Below, in pieces: positions 46,193 through 54,302 of a stretch of 64,000 nucleotides of DNA. Under the pieces are notes generated by a model that saw nothing but the letters and a program-made list of their open reading frames with translations, ran no database searches and had not been told where the DNA came from. The stretch lies in NCBI GenBank assembly GCA_024643725.1, contig JAHEMJ010000014.1:445766-509765 (forward strand), written 5' to 3'. Numbering within the stretch: the stretch's first letter is position 1; each line of letters opens with the position of its first letter. The position numbers and the translations under genes were made by a program. Source of the DNA: Crocinitomicaceae bacterium. Its GTDB lineage: Bacteria; Bacteroidota; Bacteroidia; Flavobacteriales_D; Crocinitomicaceae.

Positions 46193-48988
46193 CTATGAAC
46201 AGTATAAACAATACTTGGATTCAGGATCATGTTCAAACGCCGACGCTGTATCAAAGAGGGATTCCAAGATTTCGCCGAGTAATTCTGTTAACAAAGGAAT
46301 CATGTCTTCTAATGTCCCGTTTTTAAACTCCAAATTAAATTCATCTCGAATATTAATCAAAGAACTAATTTTAGCTTCATCCGGTAGACAACCGTATTTT
46401 TCTTTAAAAAATAGGCAATACAAGGTTAATTGAAAGGCGTGTTTACAGGAAGTAAATGCAGGAATCAATTCACTTTTGTTTAATTTGAATACGACATCGT
46501 CCGATTTTACTTTCCCCGTTTTGTAGTCAATTACGCGGTATTTTTCACCAACTCGATCGATTCGGTCAATATATCCTTTAAAGGTTAAGGTACGTATTCC
46601 GCCCTGAAAGGGCACCTCAATTTCTGCGTGCATTTCCGCTTCAATTTGTTCAATATAAAGGGGCTCTGTTGATGACTGAATAAATTGTAGTTCTTTTTCC
46701 AGCACATTTCTAGTAATTTCTAAAGCCATTTCATAACTCAAGCGATTTTTACCAGTTTTGAACAACGATTCGTCGTCGTCGAATTGTTTCATAAATGCCT
46801 TATGCAGAATGCCTTCAAAGGTCGCGAGCATTTTCACAACATCTTTTTCTCGAACGGGTGATGGTGGCGGTTGAACATAAGCACCCAACTTGTCGCGTTG
46901 TGCAAAGGGTTTGAATAGCTCCTCTAAGGTTCCATGAATCAACGTTCCGAAGGTGTTATTTTCCAGTTCTTCTTCCACATCTTTATCCTCACCGAATTCC
47001 ACGATATATCGGTAGTAATAATCGAGTGGACAAGTCATGAATTTATTCAAAGCGGAAGCTGATAATGGTCGTTTTAAAAACTCATTTAATCGATCGATGA
47101 TATCAGGTGTCTTATCAATCCGCGTGGTTTGAATACTCGCTTGTTCGGAAAAAGGAATATGGTAGAACTGTTTATTCCAATTGACTTTCTTATTTTGTTG
47201 TGTCAACTCTAATTCGAGCTGCATCAAATAACGACTAGCCTCGTTGCTGCCAATTTGTTCTGCGGATGCTGTATAGGTTGCTATGACGCGATCAGCTTGA
47301 TGAAGCAAACGGTAGAAGTGATGTGCAAACAAGCCCTGTTTTTCGCGTGTTGATGGAAGATCAAAAGCCGATCTTAAATCCATGGGGATTAAGGTGCGAA
47401 TAGGATTGTTATTCGGTAATTTCCCTTCATTTAGTCCTAAAACAACTAAGGTTTTAAAATCGAGCATTCTGGTTTCTAGGAGTCCCATGATTTGTAATCC
47501 GTTGGTTGGATTTCCGTGAAATGCAATGGATACACTCGACCAATGTTGATTTAACAACAACTTAAAACTCCGCATTTCCATTTTTGGAATCCCGTCCTTT
47601 ATGATGCGTTCGAATCCACGCATGGATTGATCAAATACTTGAACCGAAGTCTTTTCGAATTCGTGTTCTTTTCCGAATGAATTCATAAAAACGGCGCACA
47701 ATTTCCGAATTTGTTGCAAGGCAATACCCCAATCTTCTTGCCAATCCATCGTGCTTAATTCGATGATTTCTTTCGCTTTAGGCGGTAAATTTAAGCGTTC
47801 GACTAACTGAAACACTTTGTTTTTTTGTATGCTCTCTTGTTCGATTTTTGTCAGTGCTTTTTTTTCTTCCTCTGGCAAAGAAGCAAGGCAAAAAACATGG
47901 TTTAATATCCGCTGAAAATCTTTGAAATAAAGGGCTTTTGTTTTAAAGCGTCGTTTGTTTTCTTGGATGGTAAACAACAGATCTATCCAAGATTTAATGG
48001 GTGTCTGTTGGAGGGGTAGTCCAAGTGTGATGTTCGCTTTTCCCACTTGGACAGGGATATTTTTCACAAAGGAATGAATCAGAGATTCATCGGCCAGGAG
48101 CACCAATGTTTCGTCCAATTCAGCCGGACTCAACTTGGAAAGTTCAGTAGCCGCCACTTTGATCTGACCGGTGTGCTGTGCACATTCGATTACAGTAATG
48201 TCAAGATGCTTATGACGAAGTTCATCCACGACAAAATCGGCATGGTTTAACCCTAAAAAGGCAAGGTCGTTGCGTAAAAAGGATCCGGCCTCGTGATGTT
48301 CGTTGTTGAGGTAGTAATCATCCGCATCTATGATAAACGTTGCTTGTTCGCGTTTTTGTAAGTGTTTGATGATTTGAAGTTCTGCTTTCGAAAGGGCATT
48401 AAATCCAGCAAAAATGTACTTTTTATCAGTTGAAATGAGTGTGTTTGTTTCTTCAGCGAGTTTGCGATATGCTTGAGATAGGGTTATTTGTCTTCGCTCG
48501 TTTAATTGTAACATTAATTGTTCATGTAACCTTGGAATCTGCTCCCAAAAAGCCATGAATTTAAGCTGTGATTCACTGTAATCTTCCTCATCGATCTGCC
48601 AACTTTCCAATTCTTTAATGGATTTCAAATTTTTAAATAGTTGCGATTGATCGACTAAATAGCGGTCCAGGTCACTGAAATCACTTAGCAAGGTTGCTCC
48701 CCAAGTTAGAAATGCCTCGAATGTACTGTCTTTTCCTTCTTCCGTTTCAAGGTAACTTTCAAAAAGCACTAATAGCAAACGTGTTGGATCAATTATCCCA
48801 GGAAATTGACTACGAACCCATCTGTCGATGGTGATCATTTCTGGAGCGATGAGTGGACCTTGGTTCTGTTTGTAGAGGGAGTTCCCCAAATATTTTATGG
48901 CTCTTTCGGATGGTAAAACAACCACTAATTCCTCCAGATTGGAGTATTCTGAGAGAATTTTTTTGGCGAGTTTATCGATGAAAGTCAT
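46193..48988 (-). CDS. AddB-like PD-(D/E)XK nuclease / inactive helicase protein
   Basis: 931 residues from the ATG at 48988 (an ATG at 49015 adds nine residues). N-terminal helicase-like segment VVVLPSERAIKYL, a long middle with the usual AddB regions (VVLGLNEGKLP, EASRYLMQLELEL) and a C-terminal nuclease: GTLIHGTLEELF, GYIDRIDRVG, RVIDYKTGK, FQLTLYCLFF. Such proteins process DNA ends for recombination with an AddA helicase, which is not adjacent here. The protein ends right after a CLYC pair. Last gene of a hutI-TraB-AddB run on this strand. Confidence 0.86.
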   Translation of the reverse strand: MTFIDKLAKKILSEYSNLEELVVVLPSERAIKYLGNSLYKQNQGPLIAPEMITIDRWVRSQFPGIIDPTRLLLVLFESYLETEEGKDSTFEAFLTWGATLLSDFSDLDRYLVDQSQLFKNLKSIKELESWQIDEEDYSESQLKFMAFWEQIPRLHEQLMLQLNERRQITLSQAYRKLAEETNTLISTDKKYIFAGFNALSKAELQIIKHLQKREQATFIIDADDYYLNNEHHEAGSFLRNDLAFLGLNHADFVVDELRHKHLDITVIECAQHTGQIKVAATELSKLSPAELDETLVLLADESLIHSFVKNIPVQVGKANITLGLPLQQTPIKSWIDLLFTIQENKRRFKTKALYFKDFQRILNHVFCLASLPEEEKKALTKIEQESIQKNKVFQLVERLNLPPKAKEIIELSTMDWQEDWGIALQQIRKLCAVFMNSFGKEHEFEKTSVQVFDQSMRGFERIIKDGIPKMEMRSFKLLLNQHWSSVSIAFHGNPTNGLQIMGLLETRMLDFKTLVVLGLNEGKLPNNNPIRTLIPMDLRSAFDLPSTREKQGLFAHHFYRLLHQADRVIATYTASAEQIGSNEASRYLMQLELELTQQNKKVNWNKQFYHIPFSEQASIQTTRIDKTPDIIDRLNEFLKRPLSASALNKFMTCPLDYYYRYIVEFGEDKDVEEELENNTFGTLIHGTLEELFKPFAQRDKLGAYVQPPPSPVREKDVVKMLATFEGILHKAFMKQFDDDESLFKTGKNRLSYEMALEITRNVLEKELQFIQSSTEPLYIEQIEAEMHAEIEVPFQGGIRTLTFKGYIDRIDRVGEKYRVIDYKTGKVKSDDVVFKLNKSELIPAFTSCKHAFQLTLYCLFFKEKYGCLPDEAKISSLINIRDEFNLEFKNGTLEDMIPLLTELLGEILESLFDTASAFEHDPESKYCLYCS

Positions 48989-49030
48989 GTTGGCTATTGG
49001 GATGATTACGATCATCCTAAGTTACGCATT

Positions 49031-50257
49031 CTACTCAAACCAAACGCGTAAAAAGAATTGACTTGGACGATTGGAGTGCATGAATTTATTTCCTCCATAG
49101 GTTTTTATTACGGCGAAATAGGTAGGATTAAATTGAATTTGAACAAAATTTAATCCTTCTGGATAGGTATTCGATAAGCCCTCAAATACCAAGCGACCGT
49201 CATCTTCCAACATTTTTTTAATCCGTGTATTTGGTGGTGTTGCAATATAAATAGCCGCAATTTCATCGGGGCTCAACGATGTATCCATGGGAATAATGGA
49301 AATTTCGTAGGTATTTCCCTGACCGAGTTCGCGGTATACAATACGTGTTACATTCCCTTCTTCCGACAAAATCATTGGTTTACTTGGAAGTTGTGCAATC
49401 AAGCCGGACTTCTCGTCTTTAAATACATAGTCTTTAAAAGACTTCACCAATAATTCATCCTTGGAGGGTTTTTCGGAATGCGTCCAAGTCACCATGCGTA
49501 CTTTGTATCCTTTAGATCGCAATAAATTGATGATTCCGGTGGATCCTCCGAGATGTCCAGCTCCCACAGCACAGAAAAAGCTCGTTTTGGTTCGTAGAAT
49601 GGAATCCAATTTTTGTGTCATGCTGTTATTTCGCTTCGAAATCAATTCATCGTACATGCCAGGTTGAATGGACATATTCGCTTTCATGAATTTATCGATG
49701 GCCATTAATTCACCTTTCAAATAAAGATCAAGGAGGTGTTCATGCGTGAAATCATTCAGGGCATTGTCAATAAATTGACGCTCGGAAAGCTTGAGTTCAT
49801 CGGTTAGCAAGTCGTATTGTTCTTGCACCGATTCTAATTGAATAAAGGGCTTTCCAGCATTCAAACAATACATTTGAAAATAAGCATCTAAAAATTGGGG
49901 CATTCCGTCCTCGTCACCGTAAAAGGTTTTTCCTGCTTCAACTTGAGCGGTATATGGATTCCCATTCTTATCGTACAATGTACTTGGTAGATTTGTACGT
50001 GTGTCTAATTCGTTGAAAAGCCCAAAAATATCTGTTTCGAGAATGACTTTTTGTGTTTGGACAAGTGCCGTATAGACAGAATCACCAAGTTGAAAAAGGC
50101 GTTTATCATTGGAATGAAGTGATCCGAATAGGTATGATTTCTGCTTTAATCCATTTCCTGAAATTTCCCACAAGAGTTCCTTTTCCGCATTGTTGGCTTG
50201 ACCATACAAATGATAGGCGAGGTTGAAGAGGGAAAAAAGAAGAAGGAAGTATTTCAT
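49031..50257 (-). CDS. TraB/GumN family protein, exported
   Basis: 408 residues with a signal peptide to about residue 19. The conserved LFGSLHSND and FFCAVGAGHLGGSTGIINLLRS (here split) mark the TraB/GumN fold, thought to be a protease-like domain related to Tiki. About 120 C-terminal residues are unassigned. Same strand as hutI (31-base gap). Confidence 0.88.
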   Translation of the reverse strand: MKYFLLLFSLFNLAYHLYGQANNAEKELLWEISGNGLKQKSYLFGSLHSNDKRLFQLGDSVYTALVQTQKVILETDIFGLFNELDTRTNLPSTLYDKNGNPYTAQVEAGKTFYGDEDGMPQFLDAYFQMYCLNAGKPFIQLESVQEQYDLLTDELKLSERQFIDNALNDFTHEHLLDLYLKGELMAIDKFMKANMSIQPGMYDELISKRNNSMTQKLDSILRTKTSFFCAVGAGHLGGSTGIINLLRSKGYKVRMVTWTHSEKPSKDELLVKSFKDYVFKDEKSGLIAQLPSKPMILSEEGNVTRIVYRELGQGNTYEISIIPMDTSLSPDEIAAIYIATPPNTRIKKMLEDDGRLVFEGLSNTYPEGLNFVQIQFNPTYFAVIKTYGGNKFMHSNRPSQFFLRVWFE

Positions 50258-50288
50258 GTCAAGGTCAAAGTTACATTTTTACAACGGA

Positions 50289-51521
50289 TCATAGGAAAAT
50301 TCGTTGCACATGTTGTTCACCGAATGCATATGCCAAATACGCCAAAGATGGAATTTCATGTGTTAAAACAATTGGAGATTTGCGTCCAATGGCGATTTTT
50401 CCATGTGTTTCTGATAGTTCCAATGCGGCAGCGGCATGAATTGTTAGGGCATTGATTGCTTCTTCCGGTGTCATGCGCATTTTAACGCAGGCCAATGATA
50501 AAATGGTAAATAAATCGTAATTGGGAGATGACCCCGGATTATAATCACTCGCCAATGCCACAGGGAGTCCTGATTGGATCATTTGACGTGCATCTCCAAA
50601 AGGAATGGACAAGAAATGAGAACATCCAGGCAACAAGGTAGGCATGGTATGCGAATCGATCAAGGCAGCAATATCTTGTGCATCCATTTCTTCTAAATGG
50701 TCTACCGAAACAGCGCCGAGTTCAACCGCTTTTTGAACACCACCTAAAATGGAAAACTGATTGACATGTACTTTTGGTTTTAACCCATGTGCTTTGCCAG
50801 CAAGAAGAATTTCTTCCATTTCCTCCACGGAAAAATAATTGCGCTCACAGAAGACATCGATGTAATCTGCGAGGTTTTCTTTCGCAATAATGGGCAACAT
50901 TTCGTGAATGATTAATTCGATGTATCCGCGTTTATTTTCTTTAAATTCCTGAGGATAAGCATGTGCTCCCAAAAAGGTTGCTTTGATGGTAATTGGCATA
51001 GATGCTTTGAGCCGTTTAATCACCCGTAACATTTTCAATTCCCCTTCTAGTGATAAGCCATAACCTGATTTTATTTCGAGGGCACCTGTTCCGCTTTGAA
51101 TGATCTTGTTTATACGCTTTTTTGCTGCTTCAAATAAATCATCTTCCGCCATTTCACTCAATTTTCGAGCAGAATTCAAAATCCCTCCACCTTTAGCGGC
51201 GATTTCTTCATAGGTGAGTCCATGAATGCGGTCTACAAACTCTTCCTCTCGTGTTTTTGCGAATACGGCATGCGTGTGGGAATCGATAAATGCTGGCAGG
51301 ACAAAACACCCATCTGCATCGATCACTTCAACCCCTCTCCAATCGAGAATTCCTTCCCATTCTTCCATGGTGCCATAGGCAATGACTTCTCCATTTTCAA
51401 GTGCTAAAAAGGCGTTTTCAATGATGTCTAGCTTACTCATTTCTCTTCCTTTCTTCACGTTCGGAATTTCCTCTCCCGCTTGAACAAGTCCTTTGATGTT
51501 TTTTATCAGAATTTTAGACAT
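50289..51521 (-). CDS. hutI: Imidazolonepropionase
   Basis: 410 residues of the amidohydrolase fold. Metal and substrate motifs: DSHTHAVF (near 82), LGAHAYPQEF, HVNQF, and ASDYNPGSSPN. It hydrolyses imidazolone propionate in histidine breakdown. No other hut gene is visible in the window. Confidence 0.95.
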   Translation of the reverse strand: MSKILIKNIKGLVQAGEEIPNVKKGREMSKLDIIENAFLALENGEVIAYGTMEEWEGILDWRGVEVIDADGCFVLPAFIDSHTHAVFAKTREEEFVDRIHGLTYEEIAAKGGGILNSARKLSEMAEDDLFEAAKKRINKIIQSGTGALEIKSGYGLSLEGELKMLRVIKRLKASMPITIKATFLGAHAYPQEFKENKRGYIELIIHEMLPIIAKENLADYIDVFCERNYFSVEEMEEILLAGKAHGLKPKVHVNQFSILGGVQKAVELGAVSVDHLEEMDAQDIAALIDSHTMPTLLPGCSHFLSIPFGDARQMIQSGLPVALASDYNPGSSPNYDLFTILSLACVKMRMTPEEAINALTIHAAAALELSETHGKIAIGRKSPIVLTHEIPSLAYLAYAFGEQHVQRIFL

Positions 51522-51610
51522 ACAATGAATTTGATATAAAGATAAGTACTTGGATGATTCACTCGGAAAATCGACAAGAAATTGGTATATTTAGTTACAA
51601 AGTAAAAATC

Positions 51611-51964
51611 ATGAATAAAGAGGAGTTAGGAAGTTGGGGAGAGAATACCGCACTAGATTATTTACATCAAAAAGGGTTCTGTTTAGTCGATCGCAATGTG
51701 CGCTTTAAGAAATGGGAAGTGGATTTAATCCTTGAAGATGGAGAAGATTTGGTCATTGTTGAAGTAAAAGCGAGATGTACGGGACAAATAGGGGAGCCGT
51801 GGCGCGCTGTAACCCGCACAAAGCAACGCCAAATCATTCGAGTGGCTGATCAATATGTACAAGGAAATAACATCGACAAGAATGTTCGATTTGACATTGT
51901 TTCCATCGTGCACAATCAGTATCAAACCACGATTGAACACATTGCAGATGCTTTTTCGGCTTAA
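51611..51964 (+). CDS. YraN/UPF0102 family nuclease-like protein
   Basis: 117 residues from the ATG at 51611 (NKEELGSWGENTALDYL). Nuclease-fold pattern with WEVDLILEDGEDLVIVEVKAR, the PD-(D/E)XK core of this family; no biochemical role is settled. The upstream frame extension to 51554 is rejected. Its end faces lpdA on the other strand with a 3-base gap. Confidence 0.88.
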   Translation: MNKEELGSWGENTALDYLHQKGFCLVDRNVRFKKWEVDLILEDGEDLVIVEVKARCTGQIGEPWRAVTRTKQRQIIRVADQYVQGNNIDKNVRFDIVSIVHNQYQTTIEHIADAFSA

Positions 51965-51967
51965 ACT

Positions 51968-53371
51968 TTATACATGCAAGGCACGATTGTCCGTAGCTGC
52001 TAACGCTGCTTCTTTCATCGCTTCTGAATACGTTGGGTGTCCATGGCAGATTCGTGCGATATCCTCTGCCGAAGCACGGTATTCCATCGCGGTTACTGCT
52101 TCCATGATTAAATCTGCGGCACGAGGTGCAATCATGTGAACGCCTAAAACTTCATCCGTTTTTTCGTCCGCCAAAATTTTAATGAACCCGCTGGTGTCCA
52201 TACTGGCTCTTGCGCGACCTAGTGCTTTGATTGGGAAATTCCCTACTTTGAAGGCAATGCCAGCAGCTTTTAATTCTTCTTCCGTTTTTCCAACTGCGGC
52301 AATTTCTGGCCAAGTATACACTACACCAGGAATCAAATTGTAGTTGATGTGTGGTTTTTGTCCGGCAATCATTTCCGCAACAAAAACGCCTTCTTCTTCC
52401 GCTTTGTGTGCGAGCATTGCTCCGCGTACCACATCACCGATTGCATAGATGTGTGAAACACTTGTTTGCAAGTGATCATTTACGTCGATTTGTCCACGAT
52501 TTGTCGCGGTTAACCCGGCTTTTTCGAGGTTTAATCCTTCTGTATATGGTTTGCGTCCAACAGCCACCAAACAGTAATCTGCTTCGAGTTGAACGACTTC
52601 ACCTTTTTTGTTTTCAGCTGTTAGGACAACTTTTTTACCTAGGTTTTCCACCTTCATTACTTTATGCTCCATGTGGAACTTAAAGCCTTCTTTTTTCAAG
52701 ATTTTCGTAAATTCTTTCCCAATACCTGCATCCATGGTTGGAAGAATGGTCGGTGCGAATTCCACCACTTCAACTTCAGCTCCAAGTCTGGCATAGACAG
52801 AACCTAATTCCAAACCGATCACACCACCACCAATCACCAACATTTTTTTTGGAATTTCGGTCATGTTTAATGCTTCAGTGGACGTAATGATGCGTTTTTT
52901 ATCCGGCTCCATCCCTGGGAAATAATTCGGTTTTGATCCCGTGGCAATAATGATGTACTTCCCTTGCAAGGAAGTTTCTGTTCCATCGGAAGCTTTCACT
53001 GAAATCGTATGTGCGTCGGCAAAAGATCCGTGTCCGTGAAAAACAGCGACTTTATTTTTATCCATTAGGAATTTAACACCAGCACAAGTCTGACTTACCA
53101 CTTCATTTTTGCGGTTAATCATCTGACTTAAATTCGCTTTGAGACCGGTGATTTCAATGCCATGAGTTTTGAAATTATGTTGTGCATTGTGATAATGTTC
53201 GGAAGAATCTAGCAACGCCTTTGACGGGATACATCCGACGTTCAGGCAAGTTCCACCAAGGGTATTGTATTTTTCTACAAGTGCCGTTTTTAATCCAAGT
53301 TGCGCACAACGAAGTGCTGAAACGTACCCACCTGGACCTGATCCTACTACAATTACATCAAATGCATTCAT
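51968..53371 (-). CDS. lpdA: Dihydrolipoyl dehydrogenase
   Basis: 467 residues. FAD motif VGSGPGGY (9-16), redox disulfide GGTCLNVGC (Cys42/Cys47), NAD motif VIGGGVIGLELGS and the catalytic HGHPTYSE pair near the C-terminus. It is the E3 subunit of 2-oxo acid dehydrogenase and glycine cleavage complexes. Encoded apart from E1/E2 genes, with its own promoter. Confidence 0.96.
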   Translation of the reverse strand: MNAFDVIVVGSGPGGYVSALRCAQLGLKTALVEKYNTLGGTCLNVGCIPSKALLDSSEHYHNAQHNFKTHGIEITGLKANLSQMINRKNEVVSQTCAGVKFLMDKNKVAVFHGHGSFADAHTISVKASDGTETSLQGKYIIIATGSKPNYFPGMEPDKKRIITSTEALNMTEIPKKMLVIGGGVIGLELGSVYARLGAEVEVVEFAPTILPTMDAGIGKEFTKILKKEGFKFHMEHKVMKVENLGKKVVLTAENKKGEVVQLEADYCLVAVGRKPYTEGLNLEKAGLTATNRGQIDVNDHLQTSVSHIYAIGDVVRGAMLAHKAEEEGVFVAEMIAGQKPHINYNLIPGVVYTWPEIAAVGKTEEELKAAGIAFKVGNFPIKALGRARASMDTSGFIKILADEKTDEVLGVHMIAPRAADLIMEAVTAMEYRASAEDIARICHGHPTYSEAMKEAALAATDNRALHV

Positions 53372-53386
53372 CTCACAAAATTTTTG

Positions 53387-53394
53387 TCAAAGTT
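53387..53394 (-). promoter_or_regulatory. -7 element TAACTTTG for lpdA
   Basis: Reverse-strand TAnnTTTG match 15 bases before the lpdA ATG at 53371. No clear -33 partner at 19-21 bases. Confidence 0.45.
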
Positions 53395-53482
53395 AGCACA
53401 ACAATTCACAAGTTGAAAATGGAAAGGAGGATATCCGTAAATAAAATTCAAACTCTTTTCTCATTTTTACGTTATTGAAGTC

Positions 53483-54277
53483 ATGGCGAATTGTTTAATC
53501 ATTGGATACGGTTGGTTGGGAAAACCATTGGCAAAGGTACTTCAGCAGAAAGGGATGACGATTTACGCCACCACAAGTCAATTGAACAAAGCAACAGAAA
53601 TGAAAGCAGACATGATTTCTGCTGAACTTTTGGAAATAGAACAGGGTGTGTTACAATGGAAAGTCCAACCAAACATACATTTTGATACCGTAATTTTCAC
53701 CTTACCTCCATTCCTTGAAGCACTTGATTCCATGGTAAAGCTTTTTAACGGCTTATCATTTAGTCAACTGATTTTTACCAGTTCAACTGGTGTTTACGTG
53801 GAAAAGAATGCGTTTTTGGACGAAGATGCTACAGTGAATCCTTCGCACAAAGTGTCAATGATGGAAGAAAAAATCAAAGAATTCGCCCCAGATAAGTATG
53901 TTATTTTAAGACTTGCGGGCCATGTTGGACCAAACCGACATCCCTTGCGTTACTTTTTAAGGCAACAAACCATCATTTCAAATGGAAACACTCCGGTGAA
54001 TTTAATTCATCAAAGTGACATGATACGTGCAATAGTTGCGTGTATCACTCAACACGTTCAACGGAAAACATACAATATTTGCTGGCCGGAACATCCATCA
54101 AAGAAGGACTATTATGGGAAATTAGCGAAGGAATTTGCCGATGAAATTCTTGAATTCGAAGATGGAAATATTGGCAAGAAGATTGATGGTTCCAAAATAA
54201 CCAAAGATTTATTGTTCGAATATGAAGGATCTATTCAGAATATCAACCTTTTAGATTTGAGAAAAGACAACATTTAA
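53483..54277 (+). CDS. Extended SDR-type NAD(P)-binding protein
   Basis: 264 residues with Rossmann start CLIIGYGWLGKPLAKVL and later segments FTSSTGVYV and VNLIHQSDMIRAI, resembling the YeeZ/NAD-dependent epimerase-like group. Substrate unknown; likely cytoplasmic. The next gene, a T9SS cargo, begins behind its own -7 element. Confidence 0.82.
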   Translation: MANCLIIGYGWLGKPLAKVLQQKGMTIYATTSQLNKATEMKADMISAELLEIEQGVLQWKVQPNIHFDTVIFTLPPFLEALDSMVKLFNGLSFSQLIFTSSTGVYVEKNAFLDEDATVNPSHKVSMMEEKIKEFAPDKYVILRLAGHVGPNRHPLRYFLRQQTIISNGNTPVNLIHQSDMIRAIVACITQHVQRKTYNICWPEHPSKKDYYGKLAKEFADEILEFEDGNIGKKIDGSKITKDLLFEYEGSIQNINLLDLRKDNI

Positions 54278-54279
54278 GC

Positions 54280-54287
54280 TATTTTTG
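54280..54287 (+). promoter_or_regulatory. -7 element TATTTTTG
   Basis: TAnnTTTG match 15 bases before the ATG at 54303, supporting the shorter start of the PKD cargo protein. Confidence 0.5.
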
Positions 54288-54302
54288 CGTCTAAGTAACT
54301 AC

